11,040 nucleotides of DNA, from positions 1-11,040 of the forward strand of contig CANFCA010000013.1 of the NCBI GenBank assembly GCA_947445045.1, given 5' to 3'. This document shows positions 1 through 6,112 of the stretch, piece by piece. A program made the translations under genes and the position numbers. How positions within the stretch are numbered: the stretch's first letter is position 1; every line of letters begins with the position of its first letter. The DNA is from Gallionellaceae bacterium. GTDB taxonomy: Bacteria > Pseudomonadota > Gammaproteobacteria > Burkholderiales > Gallionellaceae. The notes below the pieces were generated by a model, which ran no database searches, was not told the DNA's origin, and was given only the letters and a program-made list of their open reading frames with translations.

Positions 1-11
1 ACTTATGTCAG

Positions 12-30
12 CAATATTTCGCAAATATTG
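12..30. repeat. AT-rich perfect inverted repeat
   Basis: CAATATTT and AAATATTG are exact reverse complements around a 3-nt spacer (cgc). The stem is AT-rich and no T-run follows on either strand, so it is not a convincing intrinsic terminator. It sits just beyond the leftward sRNA terminator and could be a protein-binding palindrome or belong to the gene left of the window. Confidence 0.5.
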
Positions 31-46
31 TAGGAATTTCACTTAC

Positions 47-79
47 AAAAAATACCTCTACCCGAACCAAGGGTAGAGG
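47..79 (-). terminator. Intrinsic terminator reading leftward
   Basis: A perfect 9-bp stem is formed by CCTCTACCC (55-63) and GGGTAGAGG (71-79), with a 7-nt loop. Read on the minus strand, the stem is followed by TATTTTTTG (T-run at 47-52), the classic Rho-independent layout. On the plus strand the hairpin is followed by mixed sequence, so termination is leftward only. No leftward protein gene precedes it. The only leftward signal upstream is the sigma-28 promoter at 162-188, so this is read as the 3' end of a small RNA. Confidence 0.8.
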
Positions 80-157
80 ACTGGGAGCTTTACTACGCTT
101 GCAAGCTGTCAAACCAACTTTCAAGCACTCACACTTTGAAAAACAATAACAACTAGT
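47..157 (-). ncRNA. Candidate sigma-28-dependent small RNA
   Basis: A sigma-28 type promoter (162-188) and an intrinsic terminator (47-79) face the same way and enclose about 110 nt with no credible reading frame: there is no ATG in any minus-strand frame and no Shine-Dalgarno. The transcript can fold a 5' stem (TTTCAA pairing with TTGAAA), then AGCTT pairing with AAGCT, then the terminator hairpin. A C-rich segment, GCTCCCAGTCC, lies just before and into the terminator stem and is complementary to typical Shine-Dalgarno sequence, which suggests a base-pairing regulator. The 5' end is estimated from promoter spacing, not observed. An alternative is the leader of a lost flagellar gene. Family unrecognised. 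Confidence 0.6.
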
Positions 158-161
158 TTCA

Positions 162-188
162 GTATCGGCAGCAGATTGAGAAACTTTA
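162..188 (-). promoter_or_regulatory. Sigma-28 (FliA) promoter, leftward
   Basis: The minus strand reads TAAAGTTT (188-181), an 11-nt spacer, then GCCGATAC (169-162). The published FliA consensus is TAAAGTTT-N11-GCCGATAA, so 15 of 16 positions match with exact spacing. The start would lie around 154-157. It points away from the methyltransferase gene and toward the terminator at 47-79. The MITE lies about 40 bp upstream and does not interrupt it. Confidence 0.85.
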
Positions 189-229
189 GGGTGAAATTAA
201 AGTTTAATTTCTACCCAATAAATTCCTAA

Positions 230-442
230 GGAAACTCTGATTAAGCCCCGCCGTTCGTGGTGAGCCCTTCGATAAACTCAGGAGAGCCTTGTCGAGCCAT
301 GAGTGGCTGGGGTTATAATTCAACGAGTCAAATCACTTACCCTTCGACAGGCTGATGAAACAACTAGCCATTCGACTATGCTGTCCAAATACGACAGCAT
401 AGTCGCTGGTTATCAGGGCGAACGGAATTAATCAGCGTTTCC
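230..442. mobile_element. 213-bp MITE with IS5-type ends
   Basis: The left end GGAAACTCTGATTAA (230-244) and the reverse complement of the right end, GGAAACGCTGATTAA (442-428), match at 14 of 15 positions. The flanks carry a direct CTAA at 226-229 and 443-446, which fits the 4-bp YTAR target duplication of the IS5 group. No transposase frame fits inside, so it is non-autonomous and would need an IS5-type transposase in trans. The interior holds CCGTTCG near the left end and CGAACGG near the right end, TTCGACAGGCT-like dispersed-repeat sequence, and a strong palindrome at 373-405. Its presence 40 bp upstream of the sRNA promoter and 160 bp upstream of the methyltransferase may alter local expression. 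Confidence 0.8.
373..405. repeat. Perfect 13-bp-arm palindrome inside the MITE
   Basis: CGACTATGCTGTC (373-385) and GACAGCATAGTCG (393-405) are exact reverse complements around a 7-nt loop. The palindrome lies in a 60-bp stretch (354-413) that appears to split a dispersed repeat of the form CCCTTCGACAGGCT / CAGGGCGAACGG. No T-run follows on either strand, so it is structural and not a terminator. Confidence 0.8.
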
Positions 443-446
443 CTAA

Positions 447-602
447 TAAATTTTCACCAATGATGTTTAACTGTGTTTACTTTTTTCACATGCAGTAAAC
501 TCAACCGTAAGAAAACTAATTTGCATCCGCACTAAATACTATTTCAGCAAGTTAGCCATTCCGATTTTCAATTTCAATTCTGAGCAATGCACTTTTTCTA
601 AT
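447..602 (+). other. Leader region of the methyltransferase gene
   Basis: This AT-rich stretch between the MITE and the start codon at 603 should hold the promoter. I see no convincing -35/-10 pair and no Shine-Dalgarno close to 603. The frame of the gene stays open upstream to about 470 but contains no ATG, GTG or TTG, so it does not extend the gene. Confidence 0.4.
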
Positions 603-1373
603 ATGCGGCGTACCCTCAAATCCATCCCCCCCTCGGTTATCGCATTACTGCTTCAGTTCTGTGCGTATGTAGTGATTCAGTATGCAGCTGGAATCGCTGA
701 AGTGAGCGCTTCACCCATGTTGCTTGCTTGGTCATGCGGCGTTGTTGCGGCTACTTTAAGTTTTATTTTTGGACTGGCTAAATGGTGGCTGTTGATCCAA
801 CTATTGTTTGCACCCACTATCGTTTTTATGCTGGGTTTCGAGTTGCCTCCCAGCCTATCACTGGGTGCTTTTCTGATCTTGCTGGTCGTTTACTGGAGTA
901 CGTTTCGTACCCAAGTCCCGTTATATCTTTCCAGCAATAAAGTTTGGGATGCATTAGAAAATTTGCTGCCTGAAACAGAAGCCGATCACGCATTGAAATT
1001 TATTGATTTGGGATCAGGCTTAGGCGGAGTATTAACGCACCTTGCTCAAGCTCGTCCAGAAGGATTCTACGTGGGTGTCGAAACGGCACCGTTGCCATTT
1101 ATATGGAGTTGGCTACGAATCCGACTGGGGGGCTATCGCAACTGTCAGGTAGATTGGGGCAATCTATGGGATGCAGACTTATCCCAATACGATGTAGTGT
1201 TTGCCTATCTTTCGCCGATTCCTATGCAAAAACTTTGGCTAAAGGCACAGGCTGAAATGCAATCAGGCTCTATTCTGATTAGCAGTACCTTTACGATTCC
1301 CAATCATGCACCGGATAAGTCTGTCACGGTTGATGACTTGCATCAATCAACTTTACTTGTTTGGCACATGTAA
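603..1373 (+). CDS. Membrane-anchored class I SAM-dependent methyltransferase
   Basis: 256 residues. The N-terminal half has about four hydrophobic segments (roughly 10-30, 38-57, 60-79 and 84-100), so the protein should sit in the inner membrane. The C-terminal half is a compact Rossmann methyltransferase: motif I FIDLGSGLGG (133-142) binds SAM, VGVE (157-160) supplies the acidic residue ending strand 2, and NLWD (187-190) plus FAYLSP (200-205) follow. The order DLGSG, E-x-x-P, D/NLW, LSP, K-x-x-x-E and F-x-I-P recalls the FAM173/ATPSCKMT lysine methyltransferase group; that comparison is inference. The substrate is unknown. ATG at 603 is the only sensible start but lacks a clear Shine-Dalgarno. 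The gene converges on the ParA gene with a 22-bp gap and no shared terminator is visible. Confidence 0.8.
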   Translation: MRRTLKSIPPSVIALLLQFCAYVVIQYAAGIAEVSASPMLLAWSCGVVAATLSFIFGLAKWWLLIQLLFAPTIVFMLGFELPPSLSLGAFLILLVVYWSTFRTQVPLYLSSNKVWDALENLLPETEADHALKFIDLGSGLGGVLTHLAQARPEGFYVGVETAPLPFIWSWLRIRLGGYRNCQVDWGNLWDADLSQYDVVFAYLSPIPMQKLWLKAQAEMQSGSILISSTFTIPNHAPDKSVTVDDLHQSTLLVWHM

Positions 1374-1395
1374 TATTTACTGTCTGACATTCGCT

Positions 1396-2169
1396 TCAAT
1401 GGGCTCCATCAAAAAAGCCACTGTCTAATAGTTCGGTCGTCAAAGCCATGTAATCCAACGCACCGGGACTATTGGGCGCAAATGCGAACACATCCATATT
1501 GTGCATCGGGCTGGTGGCCAACCCCACGGATTCTCCGATGCGAGTATTGCAAACCAAATTTCCATAACGTTCTTGAAGGTGATCAAAAATCTCATACGAC
1601 AATTTACGTCTAGAATCAAATCGAGTAATCACGATGCGACGCTCCAAATTACGTTGCAATTTTTTCTCCAAAACGTTTAATGCGCTATCTAATCGGTTGA
1701 CACCTTGCATCGATAGAAAATCTGCCGAGACAGGAATCAATACCCGGTCACATGCTAATAACGCATTCAGAGTTAACACCCCCAACATAGGGCAACAGTC
1801 GATAAGTACAGGAGCGCCGGAAAGCGCGATCTCTTGATTCAAACCGGATTTTAATAAGGTGGCAGCCTTGGCATCACTGCCAAGCAACGCATCAATTTTT
1901 GCCAATTCTAATGACGCTGGCGCAATCAACCAGCCACGACTGGTTTCTCGCAACAGGCTTTCCAGGGGAGTCTTATGTTTGAAGAATGCGGCCATACCGT
2001 AATCTGGTGGGACAAACCTAATCCCACTGGAAAGCGATAGATGCCCTTGAGGATCCAAATCAATCGCAATGGGAAATTTATTCAGTAAATCCAGCGCGGC
2101 AGTGACATTCAGGCATGTCGTGGTTTTACCAACCCCACCCTTTTGGTTAAACACGGCAACGACGGTCAT
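1396..2169 (-). CDS. ParA/Soj-family ATPase
   Basis: 257 residues, the size of a short chromosomal-type ParA without an N-terminal DNA-binding domain. The deviant Walker A motif KGGVGKTT (10-17) has the signature lysine K10 and catalytic K15. DLDPQGH (37-43) is the switch I/A' motif and VLIDCCP (121-127) is Walker B with D124. The C-terminal part NTRIGESVGLA and the S-P-G-A-L-D-Y segment are typical of ParA ATPases that form ATP-dependent dimers and bind DNA nonspecifically. A Shine-Dalgarno (GGAG) precedes ATG by about 6 nt. It follows the coiled-coil gene by 43 bp in the same direction, so the two are probably cotranscribed. No ParB gene or parS-like palindrome was seen here, so cargo positioning is more likely than classic DNA partition. 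The gene ends 22 bp from the convergent methyltransferase. Confidence 0.9.
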   Translation of the reverse strand: MTVVAVFNQKGGVGKTTTCLNVTAALDLLNKFPIAIDLDPQGHLSLSSGIRFVPPDYGMAAFFKHKTPLESLLRETSRGWLIAPASLELAKIDALLGSDAKAATLLKSGLNQEIALSGAPVLIDCCPMLGVLTLNALLACDRVLIPVSADFLSMQGVNRLDSALNVLEKKLQRNLERRIVITRFDSRRKLSYEIFDHLQERYGNLVCNTRIGESVGLATSPMHNMDVFAFAPNSPGALDYMALTTELLDSGFFDGAH

Positions 2170-2212
2170 TCACTACTCCAGTTTAAAAGCAACCATTTCG
2201 CATCCACCCCAG

Positions 2213-4402
2213 TCAATTTAATGTCCGACTCTTGGGCTTGGATCGGCTGCGCCCGGTATTTTTCCAACACTCATTCAATAGCCGATGCTCGGCTTCCAGC
2301 TTGGTTTGAACGACCTGATCGACATAGTATTCATCAGGCGAAAATTTACCCAAACTATCCTTTGCTTTATTTTCAAGCGCTGCTTTGGGTCTCATTAACA
2401 ATTCAATGAGTGCATTGACGCGCTGTGTTGCCTCATGCTCTTCCTCAACACTGGCTGTAGCGGCATTCTTATCACTCACAAAATCTGTGTTGCCATGAAC
2501 AGGCTTAGTTGGCGGTGTTTGCATTGAAACCGAATGCTGAGAAAATTTCTCTGCCAACTTTCTTTCTTGCTCCAATTGCTGCTGCTCAAGTTGCAACCGC
2601 ATCTTCTCAAACTGTTCATGTTGCACAGACATTTGATTCGCTCGCTGAGTGCTTTTCTGTTCTTCATCAACAAGCAATCTTTCCATTTTCTCAGTACGTG
2701 AGAGGGCTACTTTTCGCGCTGATATTGATGCGTTTATCCTTGCTTGCAAGGTGGCGATAGCCAATTCCTCAGCGTAGCACCTTTCCTGCTCGGCACGCAG
2801 TGCATTTATTTCCAGGTCAATTCTGCATTGAGACAAATGCAATGCATGCTCTGCCGCTTTCGTATACTCAATTTCCATTTGGATTGCTTGCTTGTTGATT
2901 TCATCTGACTTCGCGGCAATTTCGGTAGCTTGCTCCTCAATCTCGATACGCTCATTTCCTGATTCAATCGCCTTTAATTCGGCAATCAAACGTGTCTGAA
3001 TATGCGTATTACATTCTGCTTCGATTTCGATATTTCGCTCAGTCGCAAATCGTAACTGTTCCTCCAATTTGATTTGCTCCTGAATGAGCGCTAATTGTTT
3101 CTCCTCACTCGCAAGCTTCAGCTCAATCTCAAGCATTTCAGTTGTAATTGCCGTCAGTCGCCGCGCTTCAAGCTCTGCCAATTCGATCTCGACAGCCAAC
3201 TTGCGTTCAGCCAATTGATTAGCCTGCGCTTCTTTTTCCAGACGCTCATGAGCTATTTCTACAGCTTGTTGCAACATCACATTCGTTTGGTCTTGTAGCA
3301 GCGCGGCATTTTTATCAGCCTCTACCTGCAACATCAAAAGCTCAACCGCCTTTTTCTCAGCATCACGTTTACGTTCAGCTTCTATGCGGGCCAGATTCTT
3401 TGCATCTTCCTCAAGTTGCCTAGCCGACTCAATTGCCAAACGCTCAGATTGCTCTTTAAGTGCCGCTTCCGCTTTAATTTGATCTTCGTAAATTTTGCGC
3501 TGAACAAATGATTTCTCAGCAGCACGCTCTTCTGAGACTTTAACTAGTGCAGCCAACTCGGCTTCTTGGAATGCAACCAGCATCGCCTCGCCTTCGGACA
3601 ATAATTTCGTTTCGCTACAAACCACTAAACTAGAAGGCGCTGTCACTGCAACTTGACTCTCTACCGTTGGCTGCTCGATTTCAGAGACTTCATCTGACTT
3701 CTTAATACTAGGCGCACGTGAGTTATTTTTTTTGGATCCCTCTTTAAACAAAGTCAATTCACGGAGCTGAGTTTCCAATTTCAATTTTTTTCCGGCGTAA
3801 CTGATTTGCATCTGTTCCGCCGCATTGAGCTCAGCACTCACTCTCTCTGTGCTTGCCACCAGCTCTGCCACTTCATTCTGAACTGACTTAAGTTTTCGCT
3901 CTGCAGCGATCTTTTCATCAAGTTTGGTGCGCCATTCCGTCTCTAATAACTCAGCCACCTCGCGCTCGGCTTTGCTCAATGCTTCAGCTGCCTCACGCGA
4001 TTTTTTTTCTTGCTCCAAACGATTATTCAATTCAACTTGTGCTTGCTGCTCTGCCGCAAGCTTAGCTTGAGTTTCAACCTGCAAGCTCAGCTCAACAGCC
4101 AGCTTTTCCTCTGTCTCACGCTTAGCATTAGCTGACACTTGGAGATTATTTTGCACAACTTCGGCAAGCTTGAACTCTTCTTTGCACTGCGCTTTCAGTT
4201 GAGCTGCAAGTTCCATTTCTGTGCTCGCACGAGATTGGGCAAGCAGCTTTGCGTGCGCACTGATACGCGCGCGCTCCTGTGCTGACAGTTCAGCCTGCAT
4301 TTCAGCTTCTATCTGTCCCCTTGCCGCAATAATTGCTTGTGATTCTGCAAGTAACTTTTCTTTGTCTTTGCCAAATAAGTTTACGACTGTTGGCTGTGTC
4401 AT
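2213..4402 (-). CDS. Large coiled-coil protein, candidate ParA partner
   Basis: 729 residues, dominated by Ala, Glu, Lys, Gln and Leu. It has two long predicted coiled coils (about 11-218 and 269-622), a Ser/Pro/Val-rich linker between them (219-268), a Pro-rich hinge (625-655) and a small C-terminal domain with a basic tail (684-729, ending in Arg/Lys/Ser-rich sequence). There is no signal peptide and no membrane segment, so it should be cytoplasmic. The short N-terminal peptide before the coil carries lysines 12, 14 and 16; comparable N-terminal basic peptides in ParB, PomX and MinE-type partners stimulate ParA/MinD ATPases (family knowledge; the application here is inference). ATG 4402 is chosen because AAGGA lies 6 nt upstream; an in-frame TTG at 4462 lacks one. 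The gene precedes the ParA gene. No named family recognised; automated tools may call it TolA-like or SMC-like from composition. Confidence 0.85.
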   Translation of the reverse strand: MTQPTVVNLFGKDKEKLLAESQAIIAARGQIEAEMQAELSAQERARISAHAKLLAQSRASTEMELAAQLKAQCKEEFKLAEVVQNNLQVSANAKRETEEKLAVELSLQVETQAKLAAEQQAQVELNNRLEQEKKSREAAEALSKAEREVAELLETEWRTKLDEKIAAERKLKSVQNEVAELVASTERVSAELNAAEQMQISYAGKKLKLETQLRELTLFKEGSKKNNSRAPSIKKSDEVSEIEQPTVESQVAVTAPSSLVVCSETKLLSEGEAMLVAFQEAELAALVKVSEERAAEKSFVQRKIYEDQIKAEAALKEQSERLAIESARQLEEDAKNLARIEAERKRDAEKKAVELLMLQVEADKNAALLQDQTNVMLQQAVEIAHERLEKEAQANQLAERKLAVEIELAELEARRLTAITTEMLEIELKLASEEKQLALIQEQIKLEEQLRFATERNIEIEAECNTHIQTRLIAELKAIESGNERIEIEEQATEIAAKSDEINKQAIQMEIEYTKAAEHALHLSQCRIDLEINALRAEQERCYAEELAIATLQARINASISARKVALSRTEKMERLLVDEEQKSTQRANQMSVQHEQFEKMRLQLEQQQLEQERKLAEKFSQHSVSMQTPPTKPVHGNTDFVSDKNAATASVEEEHEATQRVNALIELLMRPKAALENKAKDSLGKFSPDEYYVDQVVQTKLEAEHRLLNECWKNTGRSRSKPKSRTLN

Positions 4403-4408
4403 AGCGAT

Positions 4409-4413
4409 TCCTT
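4409..4413 (-). promoter_or_regulatory. Ribosome binding site fixing the coiled-coil start
   Basis: AAGGA on the minus strand lies 6 nt before ATG 4402. It decides against the longer frame that would begin with TTG at 4462, where no such site exists. Confidence 0.75.
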
Positions 4414-4483
4414 GAGCTAGTTGAATGCACGATAACAATCTTGGTCTTTTCACCTGTACCAAGGTAACAGCTTAGATCGTAAT

Positions 4484-4507
4484 TAAAGCGGAGAATAAAG
4501 CGGAGAA
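4484..4507. repeat. Tandem 12-bp repeat upstream of the coiled-coil gene
   Basis: TAAAGCGGAGAA occurs twice exactly head to tail (4484-4495 and 4496-4507), followed by a partial degenerate third copy (AAAGCGC). It lies 80-105 bp upstream of the start codon at 4402 and overlaps the candidate -10 element, as an operator would. Period 12 is close to, but not equal to, one helical turn. Regulator unknown. Confidence 0.7.
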
Positions 4508-4522
4508 AAAGCGCTATTTCAA
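4494..4522 (-). promoter_or_regulatory. Candidate sigma-70 promoter of the coiled-coil/ParA operon
   Basis: The minus strand has TTGAAA (4522-4517, 5/6 to the -35 consensus), a 17-nt spacer, and TTTATT (4499-4494, 4/6 to the -10 consensus). It would give an untranslated leader of about 85 nt. The -10 lies within the tandem repeat. The match is moderate and unproven. Confidence 0.35.
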
Positions 4523-4587
4523 CTTGCAGGATTGGTCAAAAGCTAACAGCGGGTAACAATTTAAAAGTGATTATTTTGAGAAAACTC

Positions 4588-4626
4588 AACTTCAGTCACT
4601 CGCTGTGGTGACTTTTTAGTGAAGTT
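4588..4626 (-). terminator. Bulged hairpin at the end of the HDOD gene
   Basis: AACTTCA (4588-4594) pairs with TGAAGTT (4620-4626), and GTCAC (4595-4599) pairs with GTGAC (4608-4612). An 8-nt loop and a 7-nt one-sided bulge result. The 5' arm overlaps the last codons and stop of the HDOD gene. Downstream (leftward) comes GAGTTTTCTC, a short T-run that is itself part of a small TTGAG/CTCAA hairpin. It is a weak or partial intrinsic terminator, and some readthrough into the coiled-coil gene is possible. Confidence 0.4.
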
Positions 4627-5464
4627 TATTGAGATCACATACATTCCCTGTCTCTGCACCGATCATAACAATGACATCTTCAACTTTAATATTGAGCAAT
4701 TTGCTAATGTCTTTGAAATCATCTGGGAGCGCGGCATCATCCCAACCTTTGGCTGAATGGCGCGCAAGATTGACTGCCAGAACAACACTCCGCGTGCGAG
4801 ACTGCGTGGCGTGTTCTTCGTCAATTAAAGTCAATAACAACTTCGGTAATGACCACTCACGCGTCAATGCTAATTGCAAATCAACTAGCGCGAATCCCAA
4901 TATCTGCTCCTGTGCTACTCGGCTACGCAATGTCTTATCCTGCTGCTGCATTGCATTGATTTTCAGCATGCTGGCTGGCGCAAAGCACCACACCAGAAGC
5001 TCTGCCAGATCGTGTAACAGAGCTGCAATACGAACCTCTTCAAAATGCATATCACGCATGCGTACCGCCCAATCAAGGGCGTAATATGATGCGCGGTGTG
5101 AGCGATGCACCACCTGCAAAATGCTTATCAATGCGCCGGTATGTCCCAGTAGCATTTCTTCAATCAAGGGTTTTGCTGGTAACTTGTTAAAGAATGCTTC
5201 TACTCCTAGCATCAGAAGTGCTTGCTCAACTTGTACGACCTCGTGTTCCTGCTTACGGTGCTTATGGCCTTGCAGGTATCGCAACAATTTCACCGTCATC
5301 ATTGGATCATGCGAGATAACCTCAGCAACATCACGCGCACTGATGTTCTCGATATTCTCAAACAATTTATTCAGATCGCGCTGTGATTGCTTCAATACTG
5401 GAATTTCAGCCTGGCTGAGAAAGCTTACCCATCCCTCAAGTGTTTTAATATCATGTGGCTGCAC
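4616..5464 (-). CDS. HDOD-domain signalling protein
   Basis: 282 residues, essentially a single HDOD domain. The N-terminal part has SQAEIPVLKQS (17-27), typical of the segment before the HDOD helices, and ISARDVAEVISHDPMMTVKLL (41-61, read as two helices) is the conserved core. The HD doublet is kept at H151-D152 in ALLHDLAELL, but the wider set of metal ligands of true HD phosphohydrolases is not evident, as is usual for HDOD. Such proteins act as cytoplasmic scaffolds or regulators in c-di-GMP and stress signalling (family knowledge). The start is GTG at 5464: an in-frame TAA lies 15 nt upstream and the next Met is residue 55. A G-run (GGGGGG, 4 nt from the start) acts as the ribosome binding site. 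It lies downstream of a GGDEF-EAL gene and 213 bp upstream of the coiled-coil gene, which suggests a signalling link. Confidence 0.85.
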   Translation of the reverse strand: MQPHDIKTLEGWVSFLSQAEIPVLKQSQRDLNKLFENIENISARDVAEVISHDPMMTVKLLRYLQGHKHRKQEHEVVQVEQALLMLGVEAFFNKLPAKPLIEEMLLGHTGALISILQVVHRSHRASYYALDWAVRMRDMHFEEVRIAALLHDLAELLVWCFAPASMLKINAMQQQDKTLRSRVAQEQILGFALVDLQLALTREWSLPKLLLTLIDEEHATQSRTRSVVLAVNLARHSAKGWDDAALPDDFKDISKLLNIKVEDVIVMIGAETGNVCDLNKLH

Positions 5465-5647
5465 CGTTCCCCCCGTTTACTAGTTATCAAAATATTTTTA
5501 GAATTTTAACTACAACTTGAGCACAAATTAATCAACTCAACATTCCGAGAACAAATTCTAATGTACCCCGAAATGCGAGATTTCGTTCTTACGAATAGAG
5601 GCAATCAAGGTATGATTTTGCCAGGATTGAAATTGCAATAAAATGAT

Positions 5648-6058
5648 TTAGGTAGAACTAACCTGATTTCCCAGAACTTCAGTCAGTAACTGATCAGCGG
5701 TCTGGGCGATGAGCAGGACATCCAAAGTTCCCATACACTCTTCAACCATATCAATCCCTGCAAGCACAACAGGGCGTTCGTTCTCTAATATTTCCCACAC
5801 ATCGGTATCATCGCCCCGCGACCTAACCACAGCTAAGGCTTCTATCGCTTGATCCAGCGTCTCAACGGCAAAGGGAATCTTTGTCTGTTTCTGCTCAAGC
5901 GCAGAACGAATAACGGCAATTGCGGAAGCTAATCGACTAAATGCAACCACACTAAACTGTCCTAGACAGGCAGCTTGATAGGCAGAATGCATATCCATCC
6001 CGTAAATATCTTTCAATCCATTTGTAACTGGTATGCGCAGCGGAGTATTTTTTCTCAT
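5648..6058 (-). CDS. Uncharacterised 136-residue cytoplasmic protein
   Basis: No family recognised. The protein has no signal peptide or membrane helix. It looks mainly alpha-helical, with a basic N-terminus (MRKNTPLRIPVTNGL), a central Ala/Leu/Val-rich helix region (about 28-60) and an acidic C-terminal half with ETLDQAIEAL and DMVEECMGTLDVLL. It has the feel of a small helical bundle or adaptor. ATG 6058 is chosen over upstream in-frame ATG (6064) and TTG (6073) because GAGAGGA sits 6 nt before it and would overlap the earlier starts. It begins 54 bp after the GGDEF-EAL gene in the same direction, so it is probably cotranscribed and may serve that protein. A 183-bp gap separates it from the HDOD gene. 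Confidence 0.7.
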   Translation of the reverse strand: MRKNTPLRIPVTNGLKDIYGMDMHSAYQAACLGQFSVVAFSRLASAIAVIRSALEQKQTKIPFAVETLDQAIEALAVVRSRGDDTDVWEILENERPVVLAGIDMVEECMGTLDVLLIAQTADQLLTEVLGNQVSST

Positions 6059-6064
6059 CAACAT

Positions 6065-6071
6065 TCCTCTC
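6065..6071 (-). promoter_or_regulatory. Ribosome binding site fixing the 136-residue gene start
   Basis: GAGAGGA lies 6 nt before ATG 6058. The in-frame ATG at 6064 directly abuts it and the TTG at 6073 lies upstream of it, so neither of those can use it. Confidence 0.65.
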
Positions 6072-6112
6072 AAAATATAGTTATTACCAGAAAATATTTA
6101 TTTTCTTAAACA

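Noticed and set aside
11..200. Minus-strand open frame of about 60 codons with a Cys-rich start
   Set aside because: It has no ATG, no Shine-Dalgarno, and an intrinsic terminator hairpin inside the frame. The sigma-28 promoter and terminator explain the region better as an sRNA.
3705..3725. CACGTG core as a possible parS site near the ParA gene
   Set aside because: Only the 6-bp core is present, without the flanking TGTTTC/GAAACA arms of parS, and it lies inside a coding region.
4403..4462. N-terminal extension of the coiled-coil protein from TTG 4462
   Set aside because: No ribosome site precedes it, whereas AAGGA is ideally placed for ATG 4402. The extra 20 residues break the character of the protein.
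4484..4513. Tandem repeats as a CRISPR array or replication iterons
   Set aside because: Only two full 12-bp copies, with no spacers and no replication gene or DnaA boxes nearby.
4629..5084. 151-codon plus-strand frame antisense to the HDOD gene
   Set aside because: Ser/Cys/Arg-rich translation with no motifs; it is a by-product of the codon use of the real HDOD gene on the other strand.
5605..5630. Possible sigma-54 promoter (TGGCA...TTGC) upstream of the HDOD gene
   Set aside because: The spacing between the GG and GC elements is too long for sigma-54.
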